Shown piece after piece: positions 1-10,678 of a stretch of DNA of 64,000 nucleotides. A program made the position numbers and the translations under genes. The stretch lies in NCBI GenBank assembly GCA_015179125.1, contig WHVA01000020.1:1-64000 (forward strand), written 5' to 3'. The notes under the pieces were generated by a model that saw nothing but the letters and a program-made list of their open reading frames with translations, was not told the origin of the DNA and did not search any database. The stretch's first letter is position 1, and each line of letters begins with the position of its first letter. This stretch comes from Gautieria morchelliformis (lineage: Eukaryota > Basidiomycota > Agaricomycetes > Gomphales > Gomphaceae).

Positions 1-158
1 TTCTAATCTTTTTTATTGAAAGGGGGTGGGGCCTTTGAAAGTCTTTTTTTTAAAATGTTTATAGTAGTATTTTATTGGATACTTATTCGCAATAAAAAAA
101 TTTTCCATTTTGGACCTTTTTCAGAACACATGGAACATTAATATAATGAAGTGATGGT

Positions 159-440
159 ATGAAACCTGTGGAAAATAGAAAGAAAATATTACAATGCTTT
201 GAAGCATTTAAGAAGTTTGTAGATGAACTTGAGAAAGGATTAGAAGTACCTTGTCAAACAGATTGTGATTACTTTCAAAAGCTATCTTTTGACAGTATAA
301 TGTAATGGTTCAATGGTCTAGAATTAAGCTTAATGAAAGGTACACAAATAGGAAATTCTTTTCTATATAATATTGATATTATTCCAGAAGGTAAGTATCA
401 TATAATGGATGATATAGTTATAACCAAATACAAAGAATAA
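159..440 (+). pseudogene. AT-rich broken reading frame, unknown
   Basis: A 94-codon frame opens with ATG at 159 and ends with TAA at 438-440, but holds one in-frame TAA at 303-305. The predicted protein is Lys/Glu/Asp-rich (it starts MKPVENRKKILQC) and resumes after the stop with WFNGLELSLMKG. The base composition is far more AT-rich than the retroelements to its right, so it may be a relic of an AT-rich mobile element or plasmid. I recognise no family, and chance is possible because AT-rich codons are permissive. Confidence 0.3.
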
Positions 441-454
441 TCTGTAAGGGTGAC

Positions 455-709
455 TCTACCTGGTGCTCTACTCCCTAGAGCGGCTACCTGAGGTAGAGGA
501 GATCCAAAGAGAACAGAGTGAGGATCTCCTTACCTCAGCGACAAACTATATAGCTGCTACACAATGACATAAGCAAGTCACACCACTGGTGGTGATGCAC
601 AAAAGAAGGAGGAATACAGGAAGGATGCAATGAAAGAGATGTGAGGAAGAGATGCAAGGAAGGGAAATGAGGGGAAGAATGGGTGGTCCCTGACATCACC
701 CCCCCTCTA
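455..709 (-). mobile_element. LTR fragment plus polypurine tract of a Ty3-like element
   Basis: The sequence ends in CCTGACA at 695 followed by a C-rich tract at 696-709, the same arrangement as the 3' LTR / polypurine tract border of the Ty3 element at 17472/17473. Read on the minus strand this is a polypurine tract followed by an LTR starting TGTCAGGG. The part around 500-700 also resembles 49200-49400 (shared GATCCAAAGAGAA and ACATAAGCAA). The rest of the element is missing. Confidence 0.45.
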
Positions 710-2004
710 GAAGTGACATCCCGACGCATAAGGTTTCAGGCAAGTCAGCGCTTGGCCCAACCACCAATCCAAATGGCATGGCGCAGTGTGATGGAGGGGC
801 TAGTGGAGGTATAGGAGCACAGACAGAAGTGGAATGCAAGGGAGGTGCATGGCTATAAGGAGGATGTTTATAAGTGTCATATATATGTATATATAGCTGA
901 CCATCTATATTTCATAAATATATCATATTGAGGCAGTTGCCAGCACCTGTAAGGCATGCTTAATCCTAGCCCCAAAGTTCTTTCTCACAGTCTGCTGCTC
1001 CCCCAGGAAAGGGTGTATACCCCATTGTCTAACATCAATAGTTACATATCTTTGTACTATACATGCATATTATTTTAAACATACCTTCTAATCAGATTTA
1101 TCAACCATATATAATAATATAGTACAGGTATTGTCCATACTTGCTTCTATATTCTGTGATTGTACATCTAACATGTTTCATATATACTTCTAACGTGTAC
1201 TCATTAGTCCATACTCGCCTCTACATTCTATCATCATACATGTAACAAGCGTCATATATACTTTTAATATATAGTCATCCACATCTCTCTGAAATTGCTC
1301 TGTTATCTGAATACACACCATGCTTTAGCACATACAACCATATTTTTAAAATAATAGAACATTCAAAAAATTTAGGATATCCCAATATACAAGTTGCTCA
1401 AAATGATGGACTATGAATTCAGTTAGGTTGATATTTTAAAAGATATCTCATATATCCTAGAAGAATGTACATTGTTGTCAATGTGAACATCCTCCTAAGT
1501 GGGCGTATGGTAGGATGCCACTGAAGCAGCGGGTGCTGAATGGGGCAGCGAGGCACATTATGGTGGCGTGCAGCAGACACGGTGAGGCCAGAGGCCTGTG
1601 GAGCACACGTGAACTGGGTGCAGAGCACATGGGTGTGTGTGCCATGGGGTGATCTCCAGCGGGCATAAGGGTGGCAGTCCGGATGTGCACAGAAGCGTCA
1701 CAAGGAACTCTGGGATGTGTGGGACTTCACGTGTTTGGAGGAGCGAGTTGCAGCCGTGAAACAGACACAGTAAGTGCTCAGCCAGGTAGATGCACTCACT
1801 GCGCCTGAGGCCTCCATTGCACCTCTGCATTCCGGCTCCTGAAGGCCCGCAGGCTTATTGACAGCTCGCTAGCGTTGGCCTCTGCATTGCCACGACGCAT
1901 GCACACTGCTGTGCCGCAGGTGGCGAGGGTGTGGGACTTCGCTGCAAACACCTAAACTGCACCCATGGAGTAGCGTCGCATGAGGGTGTATGGCATTGCG
2001 ACAC
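710..2004. other. No gene seen; AT-rich intergenic DNA
   Basis: About 870-1400 is strongly AT-rich with ATATAT runs; 1420-2000 is more balanced. No coding signal, RNA gene or repeat other than the short tandem duplication at 1133-1280 is visible. The small open frames here overlap one another on both strands and lack any recognisable motif. Confidence 0.6.
1133..1280. repeat. Tandem duplication, about 74-bp unit
   Basis: Two diverged copies begin with GTCCATACTYGCYTCTA at 1133 and 1207 and share TTCATATATACTTYTAA-type sequence further on. Function unknown. Confidence 0.5.
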
Positions 2005-3277
2005 TGTCAAGATTGGTTTTTAAGGCGTTAATATTGTGTATTAGTGAACACAACGAATGCCCGAATAACTTGTGCGAATAATTATGCCGTTCGGCGAATA
2101 AGTGAACCCGATGAATGTTCACGAAACAAAGAGGTTGCCCGAACGGGGCTCGCCCTGTCTACAGTCATAGCGAAACAGCTCACAGCACTTGATGATGTAA
2201 CGTGCAAGATGTCGTGGAAGGGCTGTCTAAGTTTCGACGGTCCCTTCGCTGGCGAAGGTACTCCTTTAGAGCCCTTCGCCAACAGCACAGAAAGTAGTTC
2301 GAAGGCTAAGGTAACGAAGGTGAAGTATGAGAACTCACCAGTGATGCCTAAGTCCTTGGCTGGTCGAAGATAGAGATCTTCAAGGAAAGGCTCAAGGCGA
2401 TAATCACAGCGAGGTCAAGTTTGCACAAGATGGACGACGTATGATAATTGAACTGGGGAATATACATGCGAATGTAAACTACTTATATCGAATGCTCGTA
2501 AGGTATCAGCGAATAGGAAAGAGGCCGTCACAAGTCAGGGTTGGATAGGGGTGCGCAGCCATGATACAGCATAGATGAAATAAACATACAATAGAATGTG
2601 AGAAGGGAGAGAATATGAAACGACGGAGGGTAAAGATGGCGAAAGCATTTATGGACAAAAACCATGTCTTGGGACCCGCATACATGCTACCCTGCACGGA
2701 CTCTTGGCCTACTGGGTTGATTCCGCACGGCCTATGGAGGAGATCTCCTGCGAACATGTTTTGACCATATGAACGCCCAATGGGGTTGGATTAAGAAGAC
2801 GATGGGGTTAATGATGAACGTTATGCCGGGTGAGTGGTATCGATCGTGTTTTTGATGGTGTGCCTGCTGTGAATGATGCGAGCACGAATATCCGTTCAGA
2901 GAAATGCAAGGAAGGGCGAAGAGAGGTGACATGGGAGAGGAGAGGTTGAGGTGGAGGGTGAAACCGAGTGAACACTGAGGAGGAGTAGCGAAAGGGGAAA
3001 TGGGGATAACAAGGTGCAGGAAATGCACAGGTTACGGCAACCCAACTATTCGAACACCATTGGAAGAGGGTCGAGCAGAGGAGGTGGTAGGCCCAGTGAT
3101 GACTGCCGAGTCAGCCCCAGGACGTCGATCGTGCATTTGGCGGCGCAGCTGTGGTAGTTGGCGCGAACAGCGAGAGTCGGTTACCGAACATGACAATGGT
3201 GGTCGGAATGAACGTGAAGGTGGGGTGAAAGTAGGAAAACTGAGCTTCTGAGTATGAGAGATAAACGCGTCATGACA
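2005..3277 (+). mobile_element. Solo LTR, family B, with TSD GACAC
   Basis: A 1273-bp segment begins TGTCAAGATTGG and ends TCATGACA, giving the TG...CA and inverted TGTCA/TGACA ends of an LTR. It is flanked by the perfect 5-bp duplication GACAC at 2000-2004 and 3278-3282. Two related copies lie at 6048-7561 (opposite strand) and 48197-49116. No internal region is present, so this is a solo LTR left by LTR-LTR recombination. Small open frames inside it are not conserved between copies. Confidence 0.88.
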
Positions 3278-3282
3278 GACAC

Positions 3283-6042
3283 GTGTGCACGCGTGCACAA
3301 ACAGGTACGGGCAGCATGTCCATGGAGCAGGGCGACCGGCGCGGTGTATGCCTCATCGCCTTTTTTAGATTAAAATATCAATTAGTGCCTTTTAATGAAT
3401 GAAATCTATTTGCTTAGTGGTTGAAACCACTGTATTCGCCTCTCTGTTATGTGCTGACTAAGCCCTTTGAGGCGCGTCCAGCACTGATGAACGAGGGTCA
3501 CGTGACCGTGTCAGTGGAAAAATGGTGTCGATCCAAGGGATAGTCAAATCAAAAGCGTTCGCTTTTTAAGGTAGTATAGAGTAAGCAGTGATAATAGACT
3601 CTCAACAAAGATTTGGAGTAAATTATTAAGATCTGAGTTCTGTAGCTATCAAACAAGACTACAGCAATTTCAGGAGGCAGAATAATCGATTCTGGATCGT
3701 TTCGTTCATACATTTGTACTAGCTATTTATACTATGTTGATAGTAACTACTAGTGTTCAAGATATTGGATGGATGGGTCGAAAAACTACTTTGTAGCTAA
3801 GGGGTGACTAATTTATCATGGGGTGATGGGGATAGTGTCAGGATTGTCTGGGCTTTGAAATAGAGATTTGTACCTAGTATACAAAGCCCCTGTCCACATG
3901 TTGTTAGGATAGTAATCAGTCAGATGTGTCATGGGATTCAAATAGGAAATGGATTTGATTTTACCCTGCCCAGCATATATGCTGGGCTTGGAGATGGGGC
4001 CGCTGTCTCTGTGCCCCTCTTGTGTGGCAGCTGATTGAGTATATGTGTTGCAGGTGACTTTCTCAGGTCACTCCACAACACCCTGTACCCCTGCGCAGTC
4101 TACTATTCTCTGCGGCATTTGGTGCCTGTACCCCTCGGTACCTATGGCCTGGCGCCTGTCGACGTCATGGCTGATACCATCACCCGATAGGCGCGCCGTC
4201 CCTGATCGACCGCACGTGGTCGATGCTCGAACTTCTGTATATCACCCGATTTGTAAGTAACATAGCATGACATAATTTTTGTGTGATCGTCGTCTGCGCC
4301 GACATCTGTCATAAGTATAATTTCTGTTTCTTTTGAATTTTCTTTTGTTTTTCTTTTCTTCTTTATTAGTTTCTTTTTATATATAAATGATTCGGAGTGA
4401 AATAATTGCGTTTATCACAACAGAAAAGTGGTATGATTCAGGCTTCGGCACGAAGTCGAATCGAGTATGCGGTCGTCTCGATGTGAGTGGGTCGCGCAGA
4501 GTGTTCGAGCAATGAGGTGTGTATGATGCGGAATGATGGGCTTCGAAGTGGATAGCTAAGTGCGGAAACAAGTGAGTTCAATTGACTGACTATCCAGAAT
4601 ATACACGACGACTATTTATCTGTTGTGTATAGTGATCTAGTACGAAAAGGATGCGACAGGTGTGAGTAGATGCATGTGTGAGGTATGGACTAGGGGATCT
4701 GTGACGCCGGATGCTGCGGTCTGTACGTATCCTAGCTACCAAAATAGGGACAGATAATATATGTGTTATGATGGAAGGAGTTTGATCAGAAACAGGTGGC
4801 GTGGTGGGAGGAACAGATGGAAAGAGAACGGAAGGGATGGGTGCGTGGCAGACTAGCTGTCGTGCCACTCCATGGATCAGGTGGTTTCGGGCTCGGGGAT
4901 GGATCTGCGGCTCACTGCATCGATTGCTGATCCACGGTTCTGTGTGGGGGTGTGGCCATGTGGGTATGCGTGGGTCTAGGAGTTCATATGTGGGCTGGAG
5001 GGGATCGGGGTTAGACTGATGATTAGTGGCACGGGTTATGACGTGGGGTTTTGGATAGGAGGAATGGGAGTATGTATGGAGTTGGAATTGGTGACAGGTC
5101 CAAGTCAATCTGATCATGCAACTGCAAGTTGGAAGTGCATTATGAGTTATGAGGAATCTGAATCCAACCAACTGGAGTAAGCAATTGAACATCGTATGAG
5201 AGCTAGACCTTGAACCAGGGAACCATCATCTTGATAGAATTCATTGGTGCTACAGCTAGGGCTTCCAGCATCTGACAAGTCGCTTGCATGGCATAGTGCA
5301 GCTTGGACCCACTTCCAGTGACAATGACATTGAACTCATCTGAGTTCCTTGGTCCAAGAGGGTACGCAGAGGCACAATTCCTGTCCGCCGTGGATGATAG
5401 TCCTGGTGTGGGACTAGAATGCAGGGACTATAATGCACTCATGTGTTACAGATTTTATTTCGAGCTCTGGAGTAACCCCAACCCACAACCTGTTGTCCTG
5501 TGTGAGACTAGAAAAAAAAGCTAATGTCATTTCGACTTCTGCAGAGTTATATAAGCTCGTTCTTTCCCCTCACTCTCATCTTCATCACCCAAACCACCCC
5601 CCACACTTTCACCTTCATCACTTTCATCACTCCCCACACCTTGCTGCAAAACCGATGTCGTCCAGCTCGAGCTTGTATTCCTCAGAACAGGGCGAGCATG
5701 CATACTTTTACCTTCCCGCCGATCTTGTGTTCATATTGCTTCTCTATCTCAAGTTGTTTCTCTCAGCGGTGTAAGGGTGTCCAAGCAGCAGAACGTACCG
5801 GCCCCAAGGTTATCCATGTGTTGCATCCCCCAGCATCCTTGCTCACTGGGGCAGTGTCGGTCCGGTGCAACTTGGTTCCGCTCCTGCTGTCGTTGAACCT
5901 GCGCCTGCTGGGGCGTTGTTTGGCACTGGTTTCCAGAGGAGTGGAGGAGGGATTTGCAAAGAGGTCAGTTACTGGGCACCCCATGTTAGTTGTGGTGCTT
6001 GATTCACATTCTACTGACACATACGTCGTCCCTTGTAAAGAG
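3283..6042. other. No convincing gene; mixed intergenic DNA
   Basis: No protein family is recognisable. A minus-strand open frame at 4590-5192 (200 aa) lacks homology, splice context or codon bias that I can see. A TATATAAG box near 5548 followed by a CT-rich stretch and an ATG near 5655 could be a decayed promoter and gene start, but the frame runs out after about 40 codons. The rest holds nothing I can name. Confidence 0.5.
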
Positions 6043-6047
6043 AGACC

Positions 6048-7561
6048 TGTCATGATTCGTTTATTCTGCGAATCATCCCTCAGCACAAGGCGAATGACTT
6101 CCTGAACCAGCGAACGACTTCCTGAACCAGCGAATATCTTGCCAAAATATTCATCGCCATACTGCTTTCGCATTCGCTATTCGCATCATTCCTGCCAGTA
6201 CGCCAGGTGTTGGAGCCCTCATCCATCATAGAACCCATCATCTGTTAAACTCCCACTCCATGACAGACCCACATGCTCAGGATGCATTCGGATAGTGTCA
6301 GTTGCAGCCTCCATGCAGGTTGGACTCAATGGGACTCGTACCACTGCAGCGCAGGACGAATTAGCTTCGCTGAAGTTTTCACTACACAGCTGTCATGACT
6401 CATTTATTTCTTGTATCAAGCTATCCCTGTTTTCCCTTTCACCACCTTTCCATGTTCGCTCAGCTTTGCTCCATTCACTCCTTGCCCCATTCACTATTCG
6501 CCACATTCGCCAACTGGCCATTCACTACTTGCATCATTTGCCAGTAGCCATGCCATCAAACACAATCGACATCCTTTACCTGGATTGTTGGTTCATCACT
6601 GGTCCTATCATGAATTGCAAGGAGGTGCAGGCTGTCATGACTCATTTATTTCTTGTACCCAGCTATCCCTGTTGTCCCTTTCACCACTCTTCCATGTTCG
6701 CGTGTCTTCGCTCCATTCACTCCTCGCTCCATTCGCTATTCGCCACATTCGCCATATGACCATTCGCTACTCGCATCATTCGCCAGCAGGCACGCCATCA
6801 AACACAATCGACATCCTTTACCCGGGTTGATGGTTCATCACTGGTCCCATCATCTTCTCAACTCAACCCCCTTTGGGTGTTCCTATGTCCAGAATGCATT
6901 CGTGGGGCATCCTACCCGTAGGTCATGTGGGACTAACCCAGCAGACGAAGAGTCTGTGCAGGGTGGTGTATATGCAGGTCCCAAGGCGTGTTTTCGTACA
7001 TAGGGGCCTTCGCCCTCTTTCCTCTCCGTCGTTTCATGTTCGCACCCCTCTTCCATTCTATTGGATGTCTATTTCATCTATTATGTATCCTGACCATGCA
7101 CCCCTACATGTATATTCTCCAGTTTAATTATCATACGTCCATCTTGTGCAAACTTGACCTTGCTGTGACTATCACCTTGAGCCTTCTCCTGTAGATTTCT
7201 ATCTTCGACCAGAAGAGGACTTAGGCCTCACTGGTGAGTTCTCATACTTCATCTTCATTACCTTAGCCTTCGAGTTATTTTCTGTGCTGTCGGAAAAGGG
7301 CTCTGAAGGAGCACCTTCGCCGGCGAAGGGATTGTCGCTACTTAGACAACCCTTCCGTGACACCTTGCACGTTACATCGTCAAGTGCCACGGGCTATTTC
7401 GCTATGACTGTAGATCAGGGCGAATTCCTTTCGAGTAACCCTCTTAGCTTTTAACCCTTACCTCTTCGGTACTGTTCACTGGGCGATTCGCTAGATCACA
7501 CATGCTATTCGGGCATTCGCCACTAACATGCGATATTAATGCCCAAACTCCAATCTTGACA
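6048..7561 (-). mobile_element. Solo LTR, family B, with TSD AGACC
   Basis: On the minus strand this runs from TGTCAAGATTGG (at 7561) to TCATGACA (at 6048). The flanks are the perfect 5-bp duplication AGACC at 6043-6047 and 7562-7566. At 1514 bp it is about 240 bp longer than the copy at 2005, mainly because the terminal segment is repeated (see the repeat at 6391). No internal region remains. Confidence 0.88.
6391..6850 (-). repeat. Internal tandem duplication of the LTR end, about 242-bp unit
   Basis: TGTCATGACTCATTTATTTC occurs at 6391 and again at 6633, each followed by the same 200-bp sequence (CTATCCCTGT..., AACACAATCGACATCC...). A third, diverged terminus is the true LTR edge at 6048. 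Confidence 0.7.
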
Positions 7562-7566
7562 AGACC

Positions 7567-8240
7567 CTGGGACAACATCTCTACAGCATCTGATCTGATG
7601 CAAGATGCCCGAACCTATAGTATATGCAACAATACCAGTGGGGGTTGTTCAATATAACTATTTCTCCTTCATGTCCTTCAAGAAAGATTTGGCGATAAGT
7701 GGAACAGCAACTGCATAATCTCGTGAGTAGCTGTATATATGACTCCCAAATGTCTTAATTTAACAGTCACGGCTTATTTTCAGGTACAAGAGCTTACAGG
7801 TGAATATCTTGACAACATGGGCGCATTGCACTCCTGTAAATAACCCGTGTGTCTACATGTACAATAGCTATTACATAATCCCAGTGGGCCCCTTAGGGAC
7901 CCACTGTATAGTTTATGCGTGGGAACCGGCCAGCGGTTCCCATCGCATCTTACTCTTACCTGTCACTACGTAGCATTCAGAATACCACTCATTGGTCAAG
8001 TTCTGTAGTGCCCTTGTGATACAAGGTCTTAAGATCGACATCCTTTACACATTTTTGAACTATCCTGCGGTTGATTGCCATGCGACCAACCGATAGTGGA
8101 TTCGAAGCAATCTTGAAAAAGATCGCTGCGTCGACGACTAAACATCGTTGAAACCCTCCAGTAGATCTTCTACTGTCAGCTGCAAGCATGATGATCCCAC
8201 GCGGTCGAAGACGGACATGAGCGACGAGCTCGAGGTCCAC
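7567..8240. other. No gene; possible 5' non-coding part of a Ty3 element
   Basis: This lies between the solo LTR and the first gag-like frame. I looked for a direct repeat with 14630-15300 that would mark LTRs of the Ty3 element and found none. A perfect inverted pair GGGAACC/GGTTCCC occurs near 7921-7941. Confidence 0.5.
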
Positions 8241-8557
8241 GCCCCAGGTGCAGCCCAGCGACATGATGGCTGATGCTACCCTGGACCAAGAGTCCAGGAT
8301 GATAGAAGACGGAGAGATCGTAGATCTCACCGCCCTCGTCCCCTCAGTAGAGGACGAGGAAACCCCAACCCGTCTCGTCGAGCGTGGCCGAGGAAGAGAT
8401 GATGCCGGGCAACGAGCCGGCACCGCCCCTCCATCCCTCTCTGCCCAGAGACAAAGGAAAAGGCAGAGAAGTCTCACCGTCGTCAGACGGTAGAGCAACA
8501 ATGTCGAGGCAGGCACCAAGCCACGACTGAAACCGACACTCACGAAGTAGAGCAACG

Positions 8558-10678
8558 ATGATCGTCCCTGAAGGGGGACGACGGCAAAGAAAACGAGCCC
8601 CAGACGATGGTCAGGACTTGGAATACTCGAGCTCCAGTCGCAAGAGCTTGAGGGTTCATGCCATAGACCACGAGACGGCAGAGGCTCTGAACAAACAGGT
8701 GCAGGCGGCGCTGCACCGAAGCATGCTGACGCGCCACAAGCACGATCAGCTGGCATCGCAGCTTGACAACGCAGCCGCCGCCCTAATGGCAATCGGCAAA
8801 GAACTCTACCAGGCGGAGGAGGTCAGGCTGCAAGAAGCAGCCACGGTGGAGGACGTCCAGAAAGCCCTCTGCCCACGCGGGGAACGCGATGCAACTCGCC
8901 CGAGCTCGCGACAGTCCGCAGCCAACGAAAGCAGTCGCGACATGGAAGACCCGCCCCGAAAGGAGCGGGACAAGCAGCGAATGCCACCGCCAGCCGTCCT
9001 GGTCGAACAGGACGTAAGGTTTGGGAACAAACCTCAAGAACAACAGGCTGCCCCAATGGACAGCCGTAAAATGATCCAACAGATCGTTAGGGATCAGGTC
9101 GCCTCAGAGCCTGACTCTGAAATGACGACCGAGAGCTTAGAGCTCAAAGTCGCACACTGGCAGCGTAAAGAAGCTGCAGCCGCACACCGCCACACACGGG
9201 CACTCGAGCTACTAGTGAAGAACACTGCAGAGACAGTGGCCCACAGCCACACCGCTCAGCTGCTGGACGAGCAGCTCAAGCAAGCCGTAAAGGACACCCG
9301 GCGGGCGCGCGCAGCCTACAACAGCAGGCTGCGGATCCGCAACGTGGGACTGACCGGGGACACCAGGCACAAAATGCCCCTGGAACTGAGAGCACAAAAT
9401 GCTCCCGATCCCAAGCCTGATCTGGGCCTGGGGCCCGTCAGGGCATATAACAGCCTGCCCCGCACGGCGTCACAGCCGCGCGAGTGATCCATGACCCCAA
9501 CGGAAGGCCAGGGAATCCCTGACCAGGCTGACGTCGTACCAACGGAGCCGCACGATGGGATCACATGGATGATCCGCGTGGCGTTAGCAGACACCACGGA
9601 CACAGACCCGGAGAAGTCTGTGCTAGCGAAAGCCGGCGTAAAATTGGCTCGCCCCGAGCCATATGCCGGGGGATCTGACCTCAAAGAGTTTGAAATCTTT
9701 GTGGCAGCCATCCTACGATGGCTGAAAATGACTTGCCTCCTAGGGCCAACCAGCATCGACATGCAGGTCGGCTATGTGGGCATTCGCCTCACCGGTGAAG
9801 CCCAGGAGTGGTTCTTCGAAACGTTGAACGCTTCGATCGCCAGGGCCGCAGCTGGACGCTGGAAACCGTGATGCAAGGCCTTCAAAAAAGGTTCCTGCAC
9901 ACACTGACGTACCATCACGCATTGAATAAATTCGACGCGGTCATGCAGGGAATGAAAACCGTTCAGGAGATGCTGAACAAGCTCACAAAATACGCGGCAT
10001 GTATGATACAGCCACCAGACGATTACACGTTCCGGAGACAGTTCGTATCAGCGCTGCGCGAAATGCTGCGCAACGAGGTCCTCAAAAGGGCTATAATGCC
10101 GAGAGCAGCTCAATAGAGCAACTCTTCAAGATGGCCCGGATGATCGAGGAGGCATCCCGATACAACATGGGGATGCACCACGCAGAAAGCGCAGCAGCAA
10201 CGGCAAGTGCTGCCCGGCTCACAGGGAGCAAGCCGTTGACACAAACGGGCCTGGCCAGGCCCAGCCTGTTCGCAAGAAGCGGAGCAGGACAATGGCTACC
10301 GCCCTCACGCCCAGCACAAGCGGACGCCCGCCTGAAGCTAAACAGCCTCAAGCGTCAGGGTCGTCCACACGACCTGCCCCACCAGCGAAAACGTTGGGCC
10401 AGCCTAACGATAGGCCCAATGGCAGCCAAAGCAACACCACGTGCTTTGAATGTGGCCAACCTGGCCACAAGAAGGCAGAGTACCCCCGGCTTAGGTCCGG
10501 TATAAGGACAGCAGCCGTGAGGCACGACGGTGAGGCCGAGGATCCGGAGACGGATCTCGGTCAAATTCTCTTCAACAGATTGATGAAGAGGGGGAGGGTG
10601 ATCCCCAACCCAACGACACTCTGGACAACGGAGATGCGCCCGCTGAGGAGTGGGACCCAGAGCCGTCCCAATACATGA
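8558..10678 (+). pseudogene. Degraded gag of a Ty3 element
   Basis: A Gag-like polyprotein is split over several frames. Codons 8558-9871 form one frame interrupted by an in-frame TGA at 9485-9487. It then shifts at about 9830 into the frame 9808-10116, again near 10100, and again near 10290. The N-terminal 300 residues are charged and helical. Residues from about 9650 (PEPYAGG, GEAQEWFFETL) are capsid-like, and a CCHC knuckle sits near 10443-10485. The knuckle reads CFECGQPGHKKAEY, with its last Cys replaced by Tyr, so it could not bind zinc normally. The pol relic follows. No LTR could be assigned. Confidence 0.75.

Noticed and set aside
4590-5192. 200-aa open frame on the minus strand
   Set aside because: No domain, signal or splice context, and an unusual composition (many His, Pro, Thr). 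Overlapping frames exist on the other strand. Not listed as a gene.
7860-7985. Possible LTR of the Ty3 element at 8-14.6 kb (TG...CA segment)
   Set aside because: No second copy was found on the right side of the element, so the border is unsupported.
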